Source: Clostridiaceae bacterium
GTDB taxonomy: Bacteria; Bacillota; Clostridia; Saccharofermentanales; Saccharofermentanaceae
Length of the DNA: 64,000 nt
Reading direction: 5' to 3'
Assembly: GCA_012729635.1 (NCBI GenBank)
Contig: JAAYCT010000008.1
Span: forward strand, 62,001 to 126,000
Made by a program: the position numbers and the translations under genes. The notes beneath the pieces were generated by a model. That model did no database searches. It saw only the letters and a list, made by a program, of their open reading frames with translations, and was not told the origin of the DNA. Of this stretch, positions 37,407 to 46,958 are shown in pieces. The first letter of the stretch is position 1; every line of letters begins with the position of its first letter.

Positions 37407-38381
37407 TCATAGATTCTCCACATACCATTCTATCGTTTCCTTCAGACCTCGTGAAAAATCATATTCGGGATTGTACCCTAGGAAGTTAACCGCATTAAGG
37501 ATACTTGCATTTGAGTGCTTAATATCTCCTTTTCTATCCGGATCAAAAAGAGGTTCAATTTCCTTATTCAACGCTCTCGCGATGCAATTGTATACATCTA
37601 TGAGGGTTTCTCGACCGCCAAAAGCAATATTGTAGACTTTTCCGGAAGCTTCGGGAGAAGCCAAACAAGCCTTTAGATTGGCTTCGATCACATTTTCGAT
37701 ATACGTGAAGTCTCTGGACTGCTTTCCGTCACCATATATCGTTGGTCGTTCATTATTCAGTAATTGCTTGATAAATTTTGGAATTACGGCTGCGTATGCG
37801 CCTTCGGGATTTTGTCTGCGTCCGAATACATTGAAATAGCGCAATCCTAATGTGTCCAATCCATAGTGCATGGTATATTGTTTTGCCCATTCCTCAACGC
37901 ATCGCTTGGTTAATGCATACGGTGACAACAAATTACCCTCACGGCCTTCTGTTTTGGGCAGATTGGGCTCGTCTCCATAGACGGAGGAACTTGAAGCAAA
38001 AACATATTTCTTCACGCCATTCTGACGGCTAGATTCCATCATATTCAAAGGTCCCTGGATGTTATTTGAACAGTAGAAAAGGGGCATCTCAATGGATCTT
38101 GGAACACTTCCCCATGCTGCCTGATCCAAAACAAAATCTATGTCCTTAGTGGCTTTCATACATAGTTCAAGGTCTCTAATGTCCCCTTTAATAAATGTAT
38201 AGTTTGAATGATCGAGAAAAATGTCGACATTTTCTTTCTTCCCCGTCGATAGATTATCAACGCAACGCACTCTATAACCAAGATTAAGAATCGCTTCGCA
38301 TAAATTGGATCCGATAAAACCGGCCCCACCCGTCACGAGAAATATAGAGTCTTTCGGAAAAATAATGTGATCGTAACCCAT
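37407..38381 (-). CDS. wbpP: UDP-N-acetylglucosamine 4-epimerase (WbpP/TviC-like)
   Basis: Interconverts UDP-GlcNAc and UDP-GalNAc (or their uronic acids). 324-aa extended SDR: FLVTGGAGFIGSNLCEAIL, VDNLSTGKKENVD, LDQAAWGSVPRSIEMPLFYCSNNIQGPLN (the VPRS pattern of WbpP), SSSSVYGDEP, catalytic SPYALTKRCVEEW, RYFNVFGRRQNPEGAYAAVIPKF and DGKQSRDFTYIENVI. ATG 38381 has GGAG ten bases upstream; an in-frame TTG at 38396 lies inside tviB and is less likely. Two bases after tviB, so the pair is one unit. More AT-rich than the rfb genes. Confidence 0.82.
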   Translation of the reverse strand: MGYDHIIFPKDSIFLVTGGAGFIGSNLCEAILNLGYRVRCVDNLSTGKKENVDIFLDHSNYTFIKGDIRDLELCMKATKDIDFVLDQAAWGSVPRSIEMPLFYCSNNIQGPLNMMESSRQNGVKKYVFASSSSVYGDEPNLPKTEGREGNLLSPYALTKRCVEEWAKQYTMHYGLDTLGLRYFNVFGRRQNPEGAYAAVIPKFIKQLLNNERPTIYGDGKQSRDFTYIENVIEANLKACLASPEASGKVYNIAFGGRETLIDVYNCIARALNKEIEPLFDPDRKGDIKHSNASILNAVNFLGYNPEYDFSRGLKETIEWYVENL

Positions 38382-38383
38382 AA

Positions 38384-39691
38384 TCAAAGTCTCCAATAAA
38401 TGTAATCGGCATATTCATATGTTTCTCTATCCAGAATGCCTTTAACATCAACGAGCACTCTTTTTCCGTTCCCGAAAAACGCATCTATGTCGCTCTTATC
38501 ATACTCAGCAAATACGTTATGTGCGACCGCAATAACCACCACATCCATATCTCTTATCTGGCTGATGTCAGTAAAGTCAACTCCATATATATGTTTTGCC
38601 TCGTTAACATCCGCAACCGGGTCAGCAATGATTGGATGTATTCCGTATTCGGATAATTCTTCGACGATGTCGAACACTTTACTGTTTCGGGTGTCCGGGC
38701 AGTTTTCTTTGAAAGTGAACCCAAGAATAGCAACCTTTGCGCTATTTACAGGCTTATCCGACTTTATTATTTGTTTTACAATCGCTTGTGCTATATATTT
38801 ACCCATATCATCATTGATGCGGCGCCCCGCCAGAATAACCTGACTATGGTATCCAAGCGTTTCTGCTTTATACGTTAGGTAGTACGGGTCTACGCCAATA
38901 CAGTGGCCGCCGACAAGTCCCGGATAGAATCTTAGAAAATTCCATTTTGTTGCCGCAGCATCTAAAACGGACTTTGTGTCAATCCCCATCTTATTGAAAA
39001 TAATCGACAACTCGTTCATAAACGCGATGTTAATATCACGCTGACTATTTTCGATTACTTTTGCCGCTTCAGCTACCTTGATTGAGGAAGCCCGATAAAC
39101 TCCCGCTTCTATGACCAGTTCGTAAACTTTTGCAATTACATCCAGCGTTTCATCGTCCATCCCGGAAACGATTTTTGTAATCGTTTCAAGACGATGAATC
39201 TTGTCACCGGGATTAATACGCTCGGGAGAATAACCAACTTTGAAGTCAACACCACATTTTAGGCCAGATTCTTTTTCGAGAATTGGAACACAAATATCTT
39301 CGGTAACTCCCGGGTATACTGTTGATTCGTAAACAACAATACTACCCTTTGCTAGGTTGCGTCCTAGAATCTTGGAGGCGCTTTCCACCGGCGATAAGTC
39401 AGGTGTGTGATCATTACTGACAGGAGTCGGGACTGCCACAATATGAAACAATGCTTCTCGAAGTTTTGATTCATCGGAGACAAATTCAACGGATGTGTTA
39501 CGTATTCCTTCATCTCCAACCTCTTTGGTCGGATCAAAACCAGACTTATATAAATCAACTTTGGATTTGTTGACATCAAAGCCAACTACGGGGAGTTTTT
39601 TTGCAAATGCCACCGCTATAGGTAAGCCGACATAGCCCAAACCGATTACTGATAATTTAAAACTCGGTTTTGATAAATCAAAATCTTTCAT
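38384..39691 (-). CDS. tviB: UDP-N-acetyl-galactosamine/glucosamine 6-dehydrogenase (WbpO/TviB-like)
   Basis: 435 aa UDP-sugar dehydrogenase. LSVIGLGYVGLPIAVAFAKK, VGFDVNKSKV, VYESTVYPGVTEDICVP, GYSPERINPGDKIHRLETITKIVSG (typical of the WbpO/TviB subgroup), the catalytic Cys in LVGGHCIGVDPYYLTYKAE, and FTFKENCPDTRNSKV. With the following epimerase it would give UDP-GalNAcA, as in Vi antigen and the O6 antigen of Pseudomonas. ATG 39691 follows GGAGG at 39703-39699 by 7 nt; the in-frame codon at 39709 has no such site. Confidence 0.85.
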   Translation of the reverse strand: MKDFDLSKPSFKLSVIGLGYVGLPIAVAFAKKLPVVGFDVNKSKVDLYKSGFDPTKEVGDEGIRNTSVEFVSDESKLREALFHIVAVPTPVSNDHTPDLSPVESASKILGRNLAKGSIVVYESTVYPGVTEDICVPILEKESGLKCGVDFKVGYSPERINPGDKIHRLETITKIVSGMDDETLDVIAKVYELVIEAGVYRASSIKVAEAAKVIENSQRDINIAFMNELSIIFNKMGIDTKSVLDAAATKWNFLRFYPGLVGGHCIGVDPYYLTYKAETLGYHSQVILAGRRINDDMGKYIAQAIVKQIIKSDKPVNSAKVAILGFTFKENCPDTRNSKVFDIVEELSEYGIHPIIADPVADVNEAKHIYGVDFTDISQIRDMDVVVIAVAHNVFAEYDKSDIDAFFGNGKRVLVDVKGILDRETYEYADYIYWRL

Positions 39692-40053
39692 TTGATGTCC
39701 TCCAAACAAATTTCGATAGCCTTTAAATTACTTATACATCAATCTTTTCAGTTTTCTATTCAGAAGATTTTTGAAATACTGGGTCAAAATGCTTTACAGC
39801 AAAATTATACACAATATTAGTCTTATGATCTCCATCGAATTTGCTTGTGCGCAATCATCTAAATGCATGCTGCCCATAGTGAACAATTACTCAATGTTAG
39901 TTATCTGATGCAATGAATCTCTACGAAAAACTATAACATGCTCAGAATTAATTGCCAGTCTTCAGTTTCTCTTAAGAGTAAAACACATATGATATTTTGT
40001 GTTGTACAGTCGGTACAGATTGTTGATTAACCATAGTCGAGTGTCTGAAGTGA
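39692..40053 (-). other. AT-rich 362-bp intergenic region before tviB
   Basis: No gene seen. On the minus strand a perfect TATAAT lies at 39809-39804, about 110 bp before tviB, with no clear -35; it is a plausible promoter of the tviB-wbpP pair. No repeats or IS sequence were recognised. Confidence 0.4.
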
Positions 40054-41436
40054 TTAACGTAGTGAATCATCAAATGTTATCATTTTTCTCGGTTTGTATT
40101 CTTTCCAGAGAAAAATTGTCTGCAAGATGCAATACGGAATAAATACAAATGAGTTAATGACTACCAGCACGATCCAATTCCACTTCAAATTGTACGCAAT
40201 AACAAAATATAAAACTTTCATCGCAAATCCCGTGGCATAACTAATGGTTTGAAGTTTCAACTTCCCCGTTCCGCACGCATGAGTCGAAACAACTATTTGA
40301 AAAATATCGACGCTTCCGAATAACGCAAATGCCAAGGCATATCCGATATTGATGTCTATTGCTTTTTCTCCGAGCCAAACATTAACGATAATCTGTAAAA
40401 ATGGAATAAGAAGAAACTCAAATATCGAAGCGATTATCGCGAGGAGATTTAGTCGTTTAAACCATTTTTGAAGCCATGAATAATCTTTTTCACTGGTTGC
40501 CTTCGTGACGGCGGACCACAACGGCATCAAAGCTAGTCTAAAAAAGGAGCCAACCAACAGAAACAATTTGGAATATATATTATATTCAACAACATAGTTT
40601 GAACCGTTTATTTGGGTAATGATAATTTCATTTGTTGCCATTATACCCATGAAAAGCATCTGGTTGATGAAAAAAAAACCGCCGAGTGAAACAAGACCTT
40701 TTGCCGAAACGCGGTCGAAAAAGCGAATACGGGGACGGCAATCGCGCAACCTGCCGGAAAAGACAATGACCGTCGCAACAACAGGGGGCAATGCCGAACT
40801 TATGATGAATACAGTTGACAGGTTTAGAAGATTTCTTTCAGCACCATAAGACGGCGCAAAGAGAACATAAAAAAGTTGAAGAAGACTAGATGTAATCGCG
40901 ATCAAATTCGTTAATGCGGATTTTTGAAGCGCATACATAATAGAAATAATGAGTCTCAAGACAAATTGGATAATTATACCGATGAATACAAATGTGACAG
41001 CCCGACGCAGCACCTCTGAACTGATCGTTGTTGAGGAAATATTAAAAACACGATTCCAGTTTACGAAAGAAAGAAGTACAGAACCAATAACTGAAAATAA
41101 CACACAGATAAATGAATATATTATGTAAGACGATGAAATAAGTTTTCTGGTTCTTTCCTTATCCTTCTTTACTAAGGCATCAACTAATTGATTTCTGAGA
41201 CCATTGCCAATGCCCATGTCGAAAGTGAAGATCCATGTCATAACAGACAAAATAGTAAACCATACTCCAAGGACCTTTTGATCGGGGAAATACCGCATAT
41301 AAGCAGGCAGGGTTATTAGCCCGATTAACATTGTCGCGCCTTTGATTATAAAAGATGCAATGATATTACCTACAACGGTACGATCCTTTTCACCAACCGA
41401 CTTCATTCTAAAAGTAGCTTTTTTGAATAAACTCAT
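40054..41436 (-). CDS. Polysaccharide flippase (Wzx-like), AT-rich island
   Basis: 460 aa with about 12-14 hydrophobic spans. The N-terminal region GNIIASFIIKGATMLIGLITLPAYMRYFPDQKVLGVWFTILSVM is typical of flippases of the polysaccharide-synthesis (MATE/MVF-like) clan. GIGNGLRNQLVDALVKKDK in the first cytoplasmic loop fits this group. AAGGAG is 10 bases before ATG. It is the second flippase in the window and differs from the one at 19.5 kb, so the two clusters probably export different repeat units. The 219 bp upstream hold no supported gene. Confidence 0.85.
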   Translation of the reverse strand: MSLFKKATFRMKSVGEKDRTVVGNIIASFIIKGATMLIGLITLPAYMRYFPDQKVLGVWFTILSVMTWIFTFDMGIGNGLRNQLVDALVKKDKERTRKLISSSYIIYSFICVLFSVIGSVLLSFVNWNRVFNISSTTISSEVLRRAVTFVFIGIIIQFVLRLIISIMYALQKSALTNLIAITSSLLQLFYVLFAPSYGAERNLLNLSTVFIISSALPPVVATVIVFSGRLRDCRPRIRFFDRVSAKGLVSLGGFFFINQMLFMGIMATNEIIITQINGSNYVVEYNIYSKLFLLVGSFFRLALMPLWSAVTKATSEKDYSWLQKWFKRLNLLAIIASIFEFLLIPFLQIIVNVWLGEKAIDINIGYALAFALFGSVDIFQIVVSTHACGTGKLKLQTISYATGFAMKVLYFVIAYNLKWNWIVLVVINSFVFIPYCILQTIFLWKEYKPRKMITFDDSLR

Positions 41437-41655
41437 TGCTCATTCGTCTCCTTAATAAATGTGTTTTATTTTAGCATGAGATAAAAAATTTGTTATTCAA
41501 AACGAGCATTCTGCCAAGCGAGAGCGGATTATGTCCTCTTTTTTTCAAAGTGTGCAATGTAGGATACGTTATCCCGTTTTCAACGGCTTTATAAGAACTA
41601 TTCAACATTATATTGCCCGTACTGCAAAAATTGTTTAATATTCTTAGTTGTTTGC

Positions 41656-42936
41656 TCAAAATTGTATCCCATTAACATCCATGTTTCTGTTAATTGGTTC
41701 AGTAATTTCGTCGGGCCCAGTTCTTAGAGAAAACGGCAAGAATAGAATCATGATCACAGACATGTTTCGAATATATTGTTCTGTTGAAATAGCCAATACA
41801 AGGGACAATATAACAAGATAGAAAATCAGTTTTGATTTACCGGCAAAGATTCTAGCCAATTTAAATACTAGGTACGTCATGCATATGCCAAAAAAAGCCC
41901 CGTAAACTGCGAACCAATTCATAATTGTATTAGTCGTCATTCGATGTCCCCTTGTTTGCATGGCATCTTTAAGATTATCATTTCCTACTCCCCATAATGG
42001 TGATGATAGAAATTCCCGGAACGGTATTATGATTGAGTCAAATCGAACGCTAGCAGAGGTAACCACTTCGCTCTCAGATATAAAATAGTTTGTTACTTTG
42101 CCCAAAATTGCATATTGCATCTCAGAAGATAGAAACGAGTAAATAACAAAAAACAAAGCCATGAAGGAAATAATTGATACTACGACATTAAGATGCTTAT
42201 TTTTTTTCTCATGATTGACATATAGCATTATGATAGATACTAGAATGAGCAGGTTAATTATGCCTGCTGTAGACCATGTTGTTACCAATGCGGCGAAAAA
42301 TATTACTATATTTATCTTCCTTTTTAGTTTGAAAACAAAAATCTCAAATAGTAATGCATAAACAATGAACGTCTGAAAGGCACCTGGTTCCCAAAAAAAA
42401 CTGAAATTGCGAATTGGATTAGAACGCAAATAAACATAAGCAATCCCAAGATTACGAACTGCAAGTCCGTTACTGTTATAAATGATCGGAAACCTCTCGA
42501 TCAGAGCTGGAAGTGAAACCGAACATGCATACACTACTAAAGAAATAGACGTTGTAATCAATAAAGATTTTGTATAAATGTCCGCAATTGAGTGAAAGCT
42601 TACTAAGGAAACGATCAAAAAAGAAAACAAAATCATCCCAATTTGAAAGATTGCAGTATCTAATGATTCACGAACTATTAAAGTAGTCACTATAGTGTTT
42701 GATGCAAGAAACAAGCATATTGCTATTCCTTGTTTATTTAGGTAAAGAGTAGTCTGAATGATGAAAACTGATATACAAATAATTGCCAATAATATAATTT
42801 GTACTGTAACTCTTAGCCCAACAAAGCCATTGCAAATATAAAGGATTGCTACAAATAAAAACCCTAATAGAATCTCCTGTGCCACTGAAATATTAGACTT
42901 TAGGCTATTATTGAATGTCATAAGTATTCCCATCAT
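41656..42936 (-). CDS. O-antigen/capsule polymerase-like protein (Wzy), AT-rich island
   Basis: 426 aa, about 11-12 membrane spans with a larger external part in the middle (about 150-200: IYNSNGLAVRNLGIAYVYLRSNPIRNFSFFWEPGAFQTF). The NFSFFWEPG.FQ stretch and the later SPLWGVGNDN loop recall O-antigen polymerases/ligases (Wzy_C or related). ATG 42936 has GAGGGA ten bases upstream; the in-frame TTG at 42954 is less likely. Strongly AT-rich. It pairs with the flippase just downstream. Confidence 0.78.
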   Translation of the reverse strand: MMGILMTFNNSLKSNISVAQEILLGFLFVAILYICNGFVGLRVTVQIILLAIICISVFIIQTTLYLNKQGIAICLFLASNTIVTTLIVRESLDTAIFQIGMILFSFLIVSLVSFHSIADIYTKSLLITTSISLVVYACSVSLPALIERFPIIYNSNGLAVRNLGIAYVYLRSNPIRNFSFFWEPGAFQTFIVYALLFEIFVFKLKRKINIVIFFAALVTTWSTAGIINLLILVSIIMLYVNHEKKNKHLNVVVSIISFMALFFVIYSFLSSEMQYAILGKVTNYFISESEVVTSASVRFDSIIIPFREFLSSPLWGVGNDNLKDAMQTRGHRMTTNTIMNWFAVYGAFFGICMTYLVFKLARIFAGKSKLIFYLVILSLVLAISTEQYIRNMSVIMILFLPFSLRTGPDEITEPINRNMDVNGIQF

Positions 42937-43069
42937 TATTGATTCATCCCTCAATGACTTTTGCGAGATATTAAGGTGTGTGAAAAAAGAACTCTTTGTA
43001 TAATCTACAGGATGAAAACTGTGAACTTACATGTACTCTATCACTGGATACATTTCAAGGCAAGAACAA

Positions 43070-43185
43070 GAAGCCAGACAAAAGATTTTGGCTTACATTG
43101 AGGGCTTCTTTTAAACAAGATGAATACAGAAACGTCTATATTACTTAAACCCCTGGCAATGGTTCAAAGTAATCTACATAGCATC
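43070..43185 (+). pseudogene. IS3-family transposase relic, copy A
   Basis: Plus strand translates as EARQKILAYIEGFF, stop, TR, stop, IQKRLYYLNPWQWFK: the C-terminal end of an IS3-type OrfB (the eYIEgFYNrkR...YLsP motif) with two in-frame stops. At DNA level it closely matches the relic at 49410-49763, which is on the opposite strand. No inverted-repeat ends were identified with confidence. The rest of the 42937-43203 gap shows no gene. Confidence 0.7.
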
Positions 43186-43203
43186 TAGTTAACCCAACAG
43201 CTT

Positions 43204-44487
43204 TCATCGCTTTTCCTTGTATAACATCCCTGGGACTTTCTTATCTCTGTCACCAACGATGATATTGGCCATCTGAATGGGCAGATTATTATAATAATTC
43301 TCCAACAAAAATTTTTCATCTATAGTTATGAAGTCTGTTCTTCTAAAAAATGCCGATATTTTTCCTATGTTGTCAGCTAACTTATTGTCATCTTCGAACA
43401 CTTGCAATGCATTAGGATAAGCATTGAGATAGGGCAACGAAGAGTCATCTTGAATGCGGTATAAATTAATTATTGGCTTCCTTGCCGATAGATATTCAAA
43501 TACTTTACATGATACCATGTTGGGATTAATGCAACCGAAATTCAACAAGAAATCTGCAGCATTCTGTACTTGAATGATTTGTTCATGCGACACTTGCCCA
43601 TGGTAAAAAACCAGACGATCCATAAGTCCTGTGGCCTTAATCTGCGCCAACAGAGTCTCTTCTATTGTTCCATAGATATGGAACTCTATCCCATCAATTT
43701 TCTGGAGGATTTTGAGAAAGTATAATGGGTTACCGGTGTACGAGCACATGTATCCCGTATATACTGCCTTCTTCAATTCTCCATGTATCGTATCTTTTTG
43801 AGCAGTATCTTGTACTCTATTCAAATCAAGCAATGGAATATCCATATATTTAATTTTTTCTTTTATATTGTCATAAAAGGTTTTTTGATAGTGCGCTTCA
43901 TGGGATGCCATGACGCATATCATGTCCGCAGCGTGAAATACCGTTCTTTCCCATTTTTGTAAAGACTTCTTGTGTACGCGCTCGAATCTTTTGCTCTTTT
44001 GCATCTGTCTGCCGGTTAACGCGTCCAGCGTATAAACGATCATCCGTACCTGTGGAAACTTTCGCTTAATTAGCGTGGCTGCAAATAGCTCATCCATTCC
44101 GTTATATACGCCTATTACCGTATCGAAGGGTTTCTGTCGATACAGCCTGCAAGCTTTACGGTAGTATCGAAAAGCTAACAGCGGATCAGTCAGCGGCCAG
44201 TATCTTGATCCAAGGACAGCCCAAACTAAATTTAGTAGCCTATACCATATTTGAAAAATGCTTTCCACAAATCGATTTTCCTTAGGGAAAGCCTGCAGGC
44301 ACCTACGTAGGCCATATACTTCTGTTCCATCCTGTATTTCAAAACGGGGTTGATCCCGACGGATCAACCTTGTTAATATCACCGCCTGATTATTTCGGCT
44401 GACATACTCCCTAACCACCTGTTTGGTACATAAGCCATTTGGTCCAGGTTTAATATTATAAAAATTTACAATAAATAAGCTATTCAT
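43204..44487 (-). CDS. Glycosyltransferase, GT4-like
   Basis: 427 aa GT-B protein. N-terminal half SLFIVNFYNIKPGPNGLCTKQVVREY with a GPNG loop, FDTVIGVYNGMDELFAATLIKRKFP; C-terminal half KKAVYTGYMCSYTGNPLYFLKILQKI, FHIYGTIEETLLAQIKATGLMDRLVFYHGQVSHEQIIQVQNAADFLLNFG and SCKVFEYLSARKPIINLY. These are the usual GT4 donor-site elements, with the EYLSARKP helix replacing the common E-x7-E loop. Likely adds a sugar of the AT-rich cluster's repeat unit. Adjacent to IS relic A. Confidence 0.8.
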   Translation of the reverse strand: MNSLFIVNFYNIKPGPNGLCTKQVVREYVSRNNQAVILTRLIRRDQPRFEIQDGTEVYGLRRCLQAFPKENRFVESIFQIWYRLLNLVWAVLGSRYWPLTDPLLAFRYYRKACRLYRQKPFDTVIGVYNGMDELFAATLIKRKFPQVRMIVYTLDALTGRQMQKSKRFERVHKKSLQKWERTVFHAADMICVMASHEAHYQKTFYDNIKEKIKYMDIPLLDLNRVQDTAQKDTIHGELKKAVYTGYMCSYTGNPLYFLKILQKIDGIEFHIYGTIEETLLAQIKATGLMDRLVFYHGQVSHEQIIQVQNAADFLLNFGCINPNMVSCKVFEYLSARKPIINLYRIQDDSSLPYLNAYPNALQVFEDDNKLADNIGKISAFFRRTDFITIDEKFLLENYYNNLPIQMANIIVGDRDKKVPGMLYKEKR

Positions 44488-44545
44488 ATTTCTTCTTCAA
44501 TTCCTCCTTTCTCTTCGCCCTCACGTCAATATTTATTCAATAAGA

Positions 44546-45730
44546 TCAACGATCGTTCCCCCCATGCTCCTCATACTGAATGGATCGTCTAGCGATCTGT
44601 TCATAGGAAAACTCCGGTATTCCTCTCTCTGTTGCAATCTTCTTCATCTTCCGATAAGAGTCGGTATCGCGGTAAAGCTCCAAGATTGTACGCTTGATTT
44701 CCTCCATCGAATTCTCATGCAGAAATCGGCAGTTCCCGCCCACGTCTACATGCGTCATTCCTGCCCAGTATTTAAATACACACGGGATACCGCAGGCACA
44801 TGCCTGTTCCCAGAGTACCGAATGAGTTCCCGGAAATACCGCTAAATCAGAGGCCAGGAACCAGTTATATGTTTCGTCGGAAGGAATCCAGCCAATATAA
44901 CGTATTGATGCATGGTTCGACAGAGTGTCGAAGACGATTTTCATATCGGCGGAAGGCTGTCCGAATACCAATAGTTTTATCTTAGGCTCATTGATCTTTG
45001 CAACTGCCTCCATTAACAAGTCAATTTGTTTTGCTTTGCCGATTTTTCCGCCCGTCACAATCAGGAAATCGTCTTGGGCAATATTGTGTTTCTCTCTTAA
45101 TCCTGCACGTATGTCTCTTTGATTGGCGAAATCTATTTTGTCATCATCTCCGCCCATGACTAAAAGCGCAGTCTTTTTTGCAGGAACACGATAAATATCC
45201 TGTAAGAAAGTTACCCGCAACGGAGTAACGCCCCATATCACCTCTGATATTTTTGCCGCTTCTCTAACCATGTGCCCCCATAGAAAACGGTGTAGAAATA
45301 TTCGCCTGCGAAACCTTGTTACATCGGTATTAATGTAATCGCCGTGTTGATCAGAAAAAATCTTTACCTGAGGATGCTTTTTCTTGTACTTCGTCAATTC
45401 TCCGATACTGAAAAATTGTGTTCCATGGCAGAATATAATATCGGGTTGTATATTTTGTAACATGTCATATAAGCCGTTATAGATCCGAAACATCCGAGCA
45501 AACTTGCCAAAACGCAGATCGTAGGGCATAACCGTTACTTGGATTTGATCAGTGTTTAAATAGCTGTCCACGGGTCTTTCATATTCGTTCATATTTTTAT
45601 CAAAGCAATACTGTGAAGCGATGATAGAAACCTCATAGCCCAGTTGCTTGTGTTTTCTTGGAAGGATATTCTCTTGATATTCATAACCTTCTATATAATG
45701 GTTGGCAAGGCATAAATGAACGATTCTCAT
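44546..45730 (-). CDS. Glycosyltransferase, GT4 family
   Basis: 394 aa. MRIVHLCLANHYIEGYEYQENILPRKHKQLGYEVSIIAS, DIIFCHGTQFFSIGELTKYKKKHPQVKIFSDQHGD (acceptor side), then DDFLIVTGGKIGKAKQIDLLMEAVAKI, IKLLVFGQPS, IRYIGWIPSDETYNWFLASDLAVFPGTHSVLWEQACACGIPCVF, where E-x7-like donor motif residues are present. AAGGAA precedes the ATG. Glycosyltransferase call is firm, donor unknown. Confidence 0.85.
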   Translation of the reverse strand: MRIVHLCLANHYIEGYEYQENILPRKHKQLGYEVSIIASQYCFDKNMNEYERPVDSYLNTDQIQVTVMPYDLRFGKFARMFRIYNGLYDMLQNIQPDIIFCHGTQFFSIGELTKYKKKHPQVKIFSDQHGDYINTDVTRFRRRIFLHRFLWGHMVREAAKISEVIWGVTPLRVTFLQDIYRVPAKKTALLVMGGDDDKIDFANQRDIRAGLREKHNIAQDDFLIVTGGKIGKAKQIDLLMEAVAKINEPKIKLLVFGQPSADMKIVFDTLSNHASIRYIGWIPSDETYNWFLASDLAVFPGTHSVLWEQACACGIPCVFKYWAGMTHVDVGGNCRFLHENSMEEIKRTILELYRDTDSYRKMKKIATERGIPEFSYEQIARRSIQYEEHGGNDR

Positions 45731-45804
45731 TATTTATTTCCTTTTTCAATTCATGTTTTCCAGACAAAATCAATGTTCTCAAGGCTATCGCCGTTCGTTT
45801 TGAG

Positions 45805-46410
45805 TCATTCCAGCGGATTGTCCCACCATTTAATCTGAAGCAGTCGATCGATCTGCTCTTGTGGAAAACGTTTCCAAATTTCCTTGGCGGGAACTCCCCC
45901 GACAATGGTATAAGGCGCAACATTTTTGTTGACTACAGCACCCGCCGCAACGATCGCGCCATCACCGATTGTAACACCGCCCAGAATGGTAACATTGCTT
46001 CCAATCCACACATCGTTACCGATAACGATAGAGTATAGATTCTTTGCATCAACGTAAGTAAACTCCTGGAATTTCTGATGTGTTACAAAACACGGCTTGT
46101 TATAATGCTTTGTTGAAAAAAAACCGGGATATGTAGAAACAAATCCGGAGGAGGGATGATTTCCCGCCGCAGTGGTCACTCCGTTGCCGATCGAGCAGTA
46201 TTTATTGATTTTTGTTTTCAATATGGAGCATCCTTCTCCAATATATGACCCGTAACCGATGTACCCATCAAAAATGGTGCCGCTGTATATTGTATTAGAG
46301 CCTTCAAAGACGGTGTTTATCCCAATTCTGCAAGGCTGATATATTTTCACATTATGGCACCTGCTTTGAAGCAATTTACATTTAATGTAACTTTTCAAAT
46401 AGTTCAGCAT
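45805..46410 (-). CDS. CatB-like hexapeptide-repeat O-acetyltransferase
   Basis: 201 aa left-handed beta-helix protein. Hexapeptide repeats run through about 35-75 and 125-175 (GSYIGEGCSIL, NDVWIGSNVTILGGVTIGDGAIVAAGAVV), with the catalytic His in AAGNHPSS near 80 and the C-terminal VAPYTIVGGVPAKEIWKRFP. This is the xenobiotic/polysaccharide acetyltransferase (CatB/XAT) group. Most likely O-acetylates a sugar of the repeat unit. AAGGTGAG precedes the ATG. Followed 12 bases upstream by another acetyltransferase gene. Confidence 0.87.
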   Translation of the reverse strand: MLNYLKSYIKCKLLQSRCHNVKIYQPCRIGINTVFEGSNTIYSGTIFDGYIGYGSYIGEGCSILKTKINKYCSIGNGVTTAAGNHPSSGFVSTYPGFFSTKHYNKPCFVTHQKFQEFTYVDAKNLYSIVIGNDVWIGSNVTILGGVTIGDGAIVAAGAVVNKNVAPYTIVGGVPAKEIWKRFPQEQIDRLLQIKWWDNPLE

Positions 46411-46421
46411 ATCTCACCTTC

Positions 46422-46958
46422 TCAATCCGTAATACCAAAGTGTTTCTTCAGCGCCTTGGCCTTTTCCTTTGCATCCAAATGTCCAAGATGTAGTGAGTTC
46501 GCCTTGGCATTTTCCAGATATTCGTCCACTGTCTTGATAACCCGTGCAGGAACTCCCGCTATGACGGAATTATCCGGATATTCACCTTTTAAAAGAGAAC
46601 AAGCGCCAACGATACAGCGATTCCCGATCGTTGTTCCCGCAAGAATTGTAGAATTATAACCGATAAAGACATCATTACCGATTGTAATCGGAGCTGTTAT
46701 TTCGAGATCAGGAACTTCTTTTCGCAAAATCAGCGTGCCTCCGTCATGCGTAATAAAAGTACAATTAGCAGTAATATAACAATCATTTCCGATACTTATT
46801 AACCAAGGTTCCGTACTGAACATGGATGGCTTCATTCCATAAAATCGCACATTGTTTCCAAGGCGAACGCCTAAATGTTTTGCATATCCGATGGGGCTCA
46901 GTTTTGACCAGATAAAACGAATTAAGTACTTGAACAACATCGTAACTTTTGCCATCAT
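46422..46958 (-). CDS. Hexapeptide-repeat acetyltransferase
   Basis: 178 aa with hexapeptide turns (GNNVRFYGMKPSMFS, IGNDCYITANCTFITHDGGTLIL, ITIGNDVFIGYNSTILAGTTIGNRCIVGACSLLKG) and a C-terminal NSVIAGVPARVIKT. The catalytic His is in THDGG near 79. Resembles acyltransferases of the WcaF/serine acetyltransferase type seen in capsule loci. The start overlaps the stop of the upstream glycosyltransferase (TAATG at 46956-46960). It may modify the same repeat unit as the neighbouring acetyltransferase, at a different hydroxyl or amino group. Confidence 0.85.
   Translation of the reverse strand: MMAKVTMLFKYLIRFIWSKLSPIGYAKHLGVRLGNNVRFYGMKPSMFSTEPWLISIGNDCYITANCTFITHDGGTLILRKEVPDLEITAPITIGNDVFIGYNSTILAGTTIGNRCIVGACSLLKGEYPDNSVIAGVPARVIKTVDEYLENAKANSLHLGHLDAKEKAKALKKHFGITD

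Noticed and set aside
41471-41659. 62-codon minus-strand frame between wzy and wzx
   Set aside because: Starts at the wzy stop without a good ribosome binding site and shows no domain; probably chance in AT-rich DNA.
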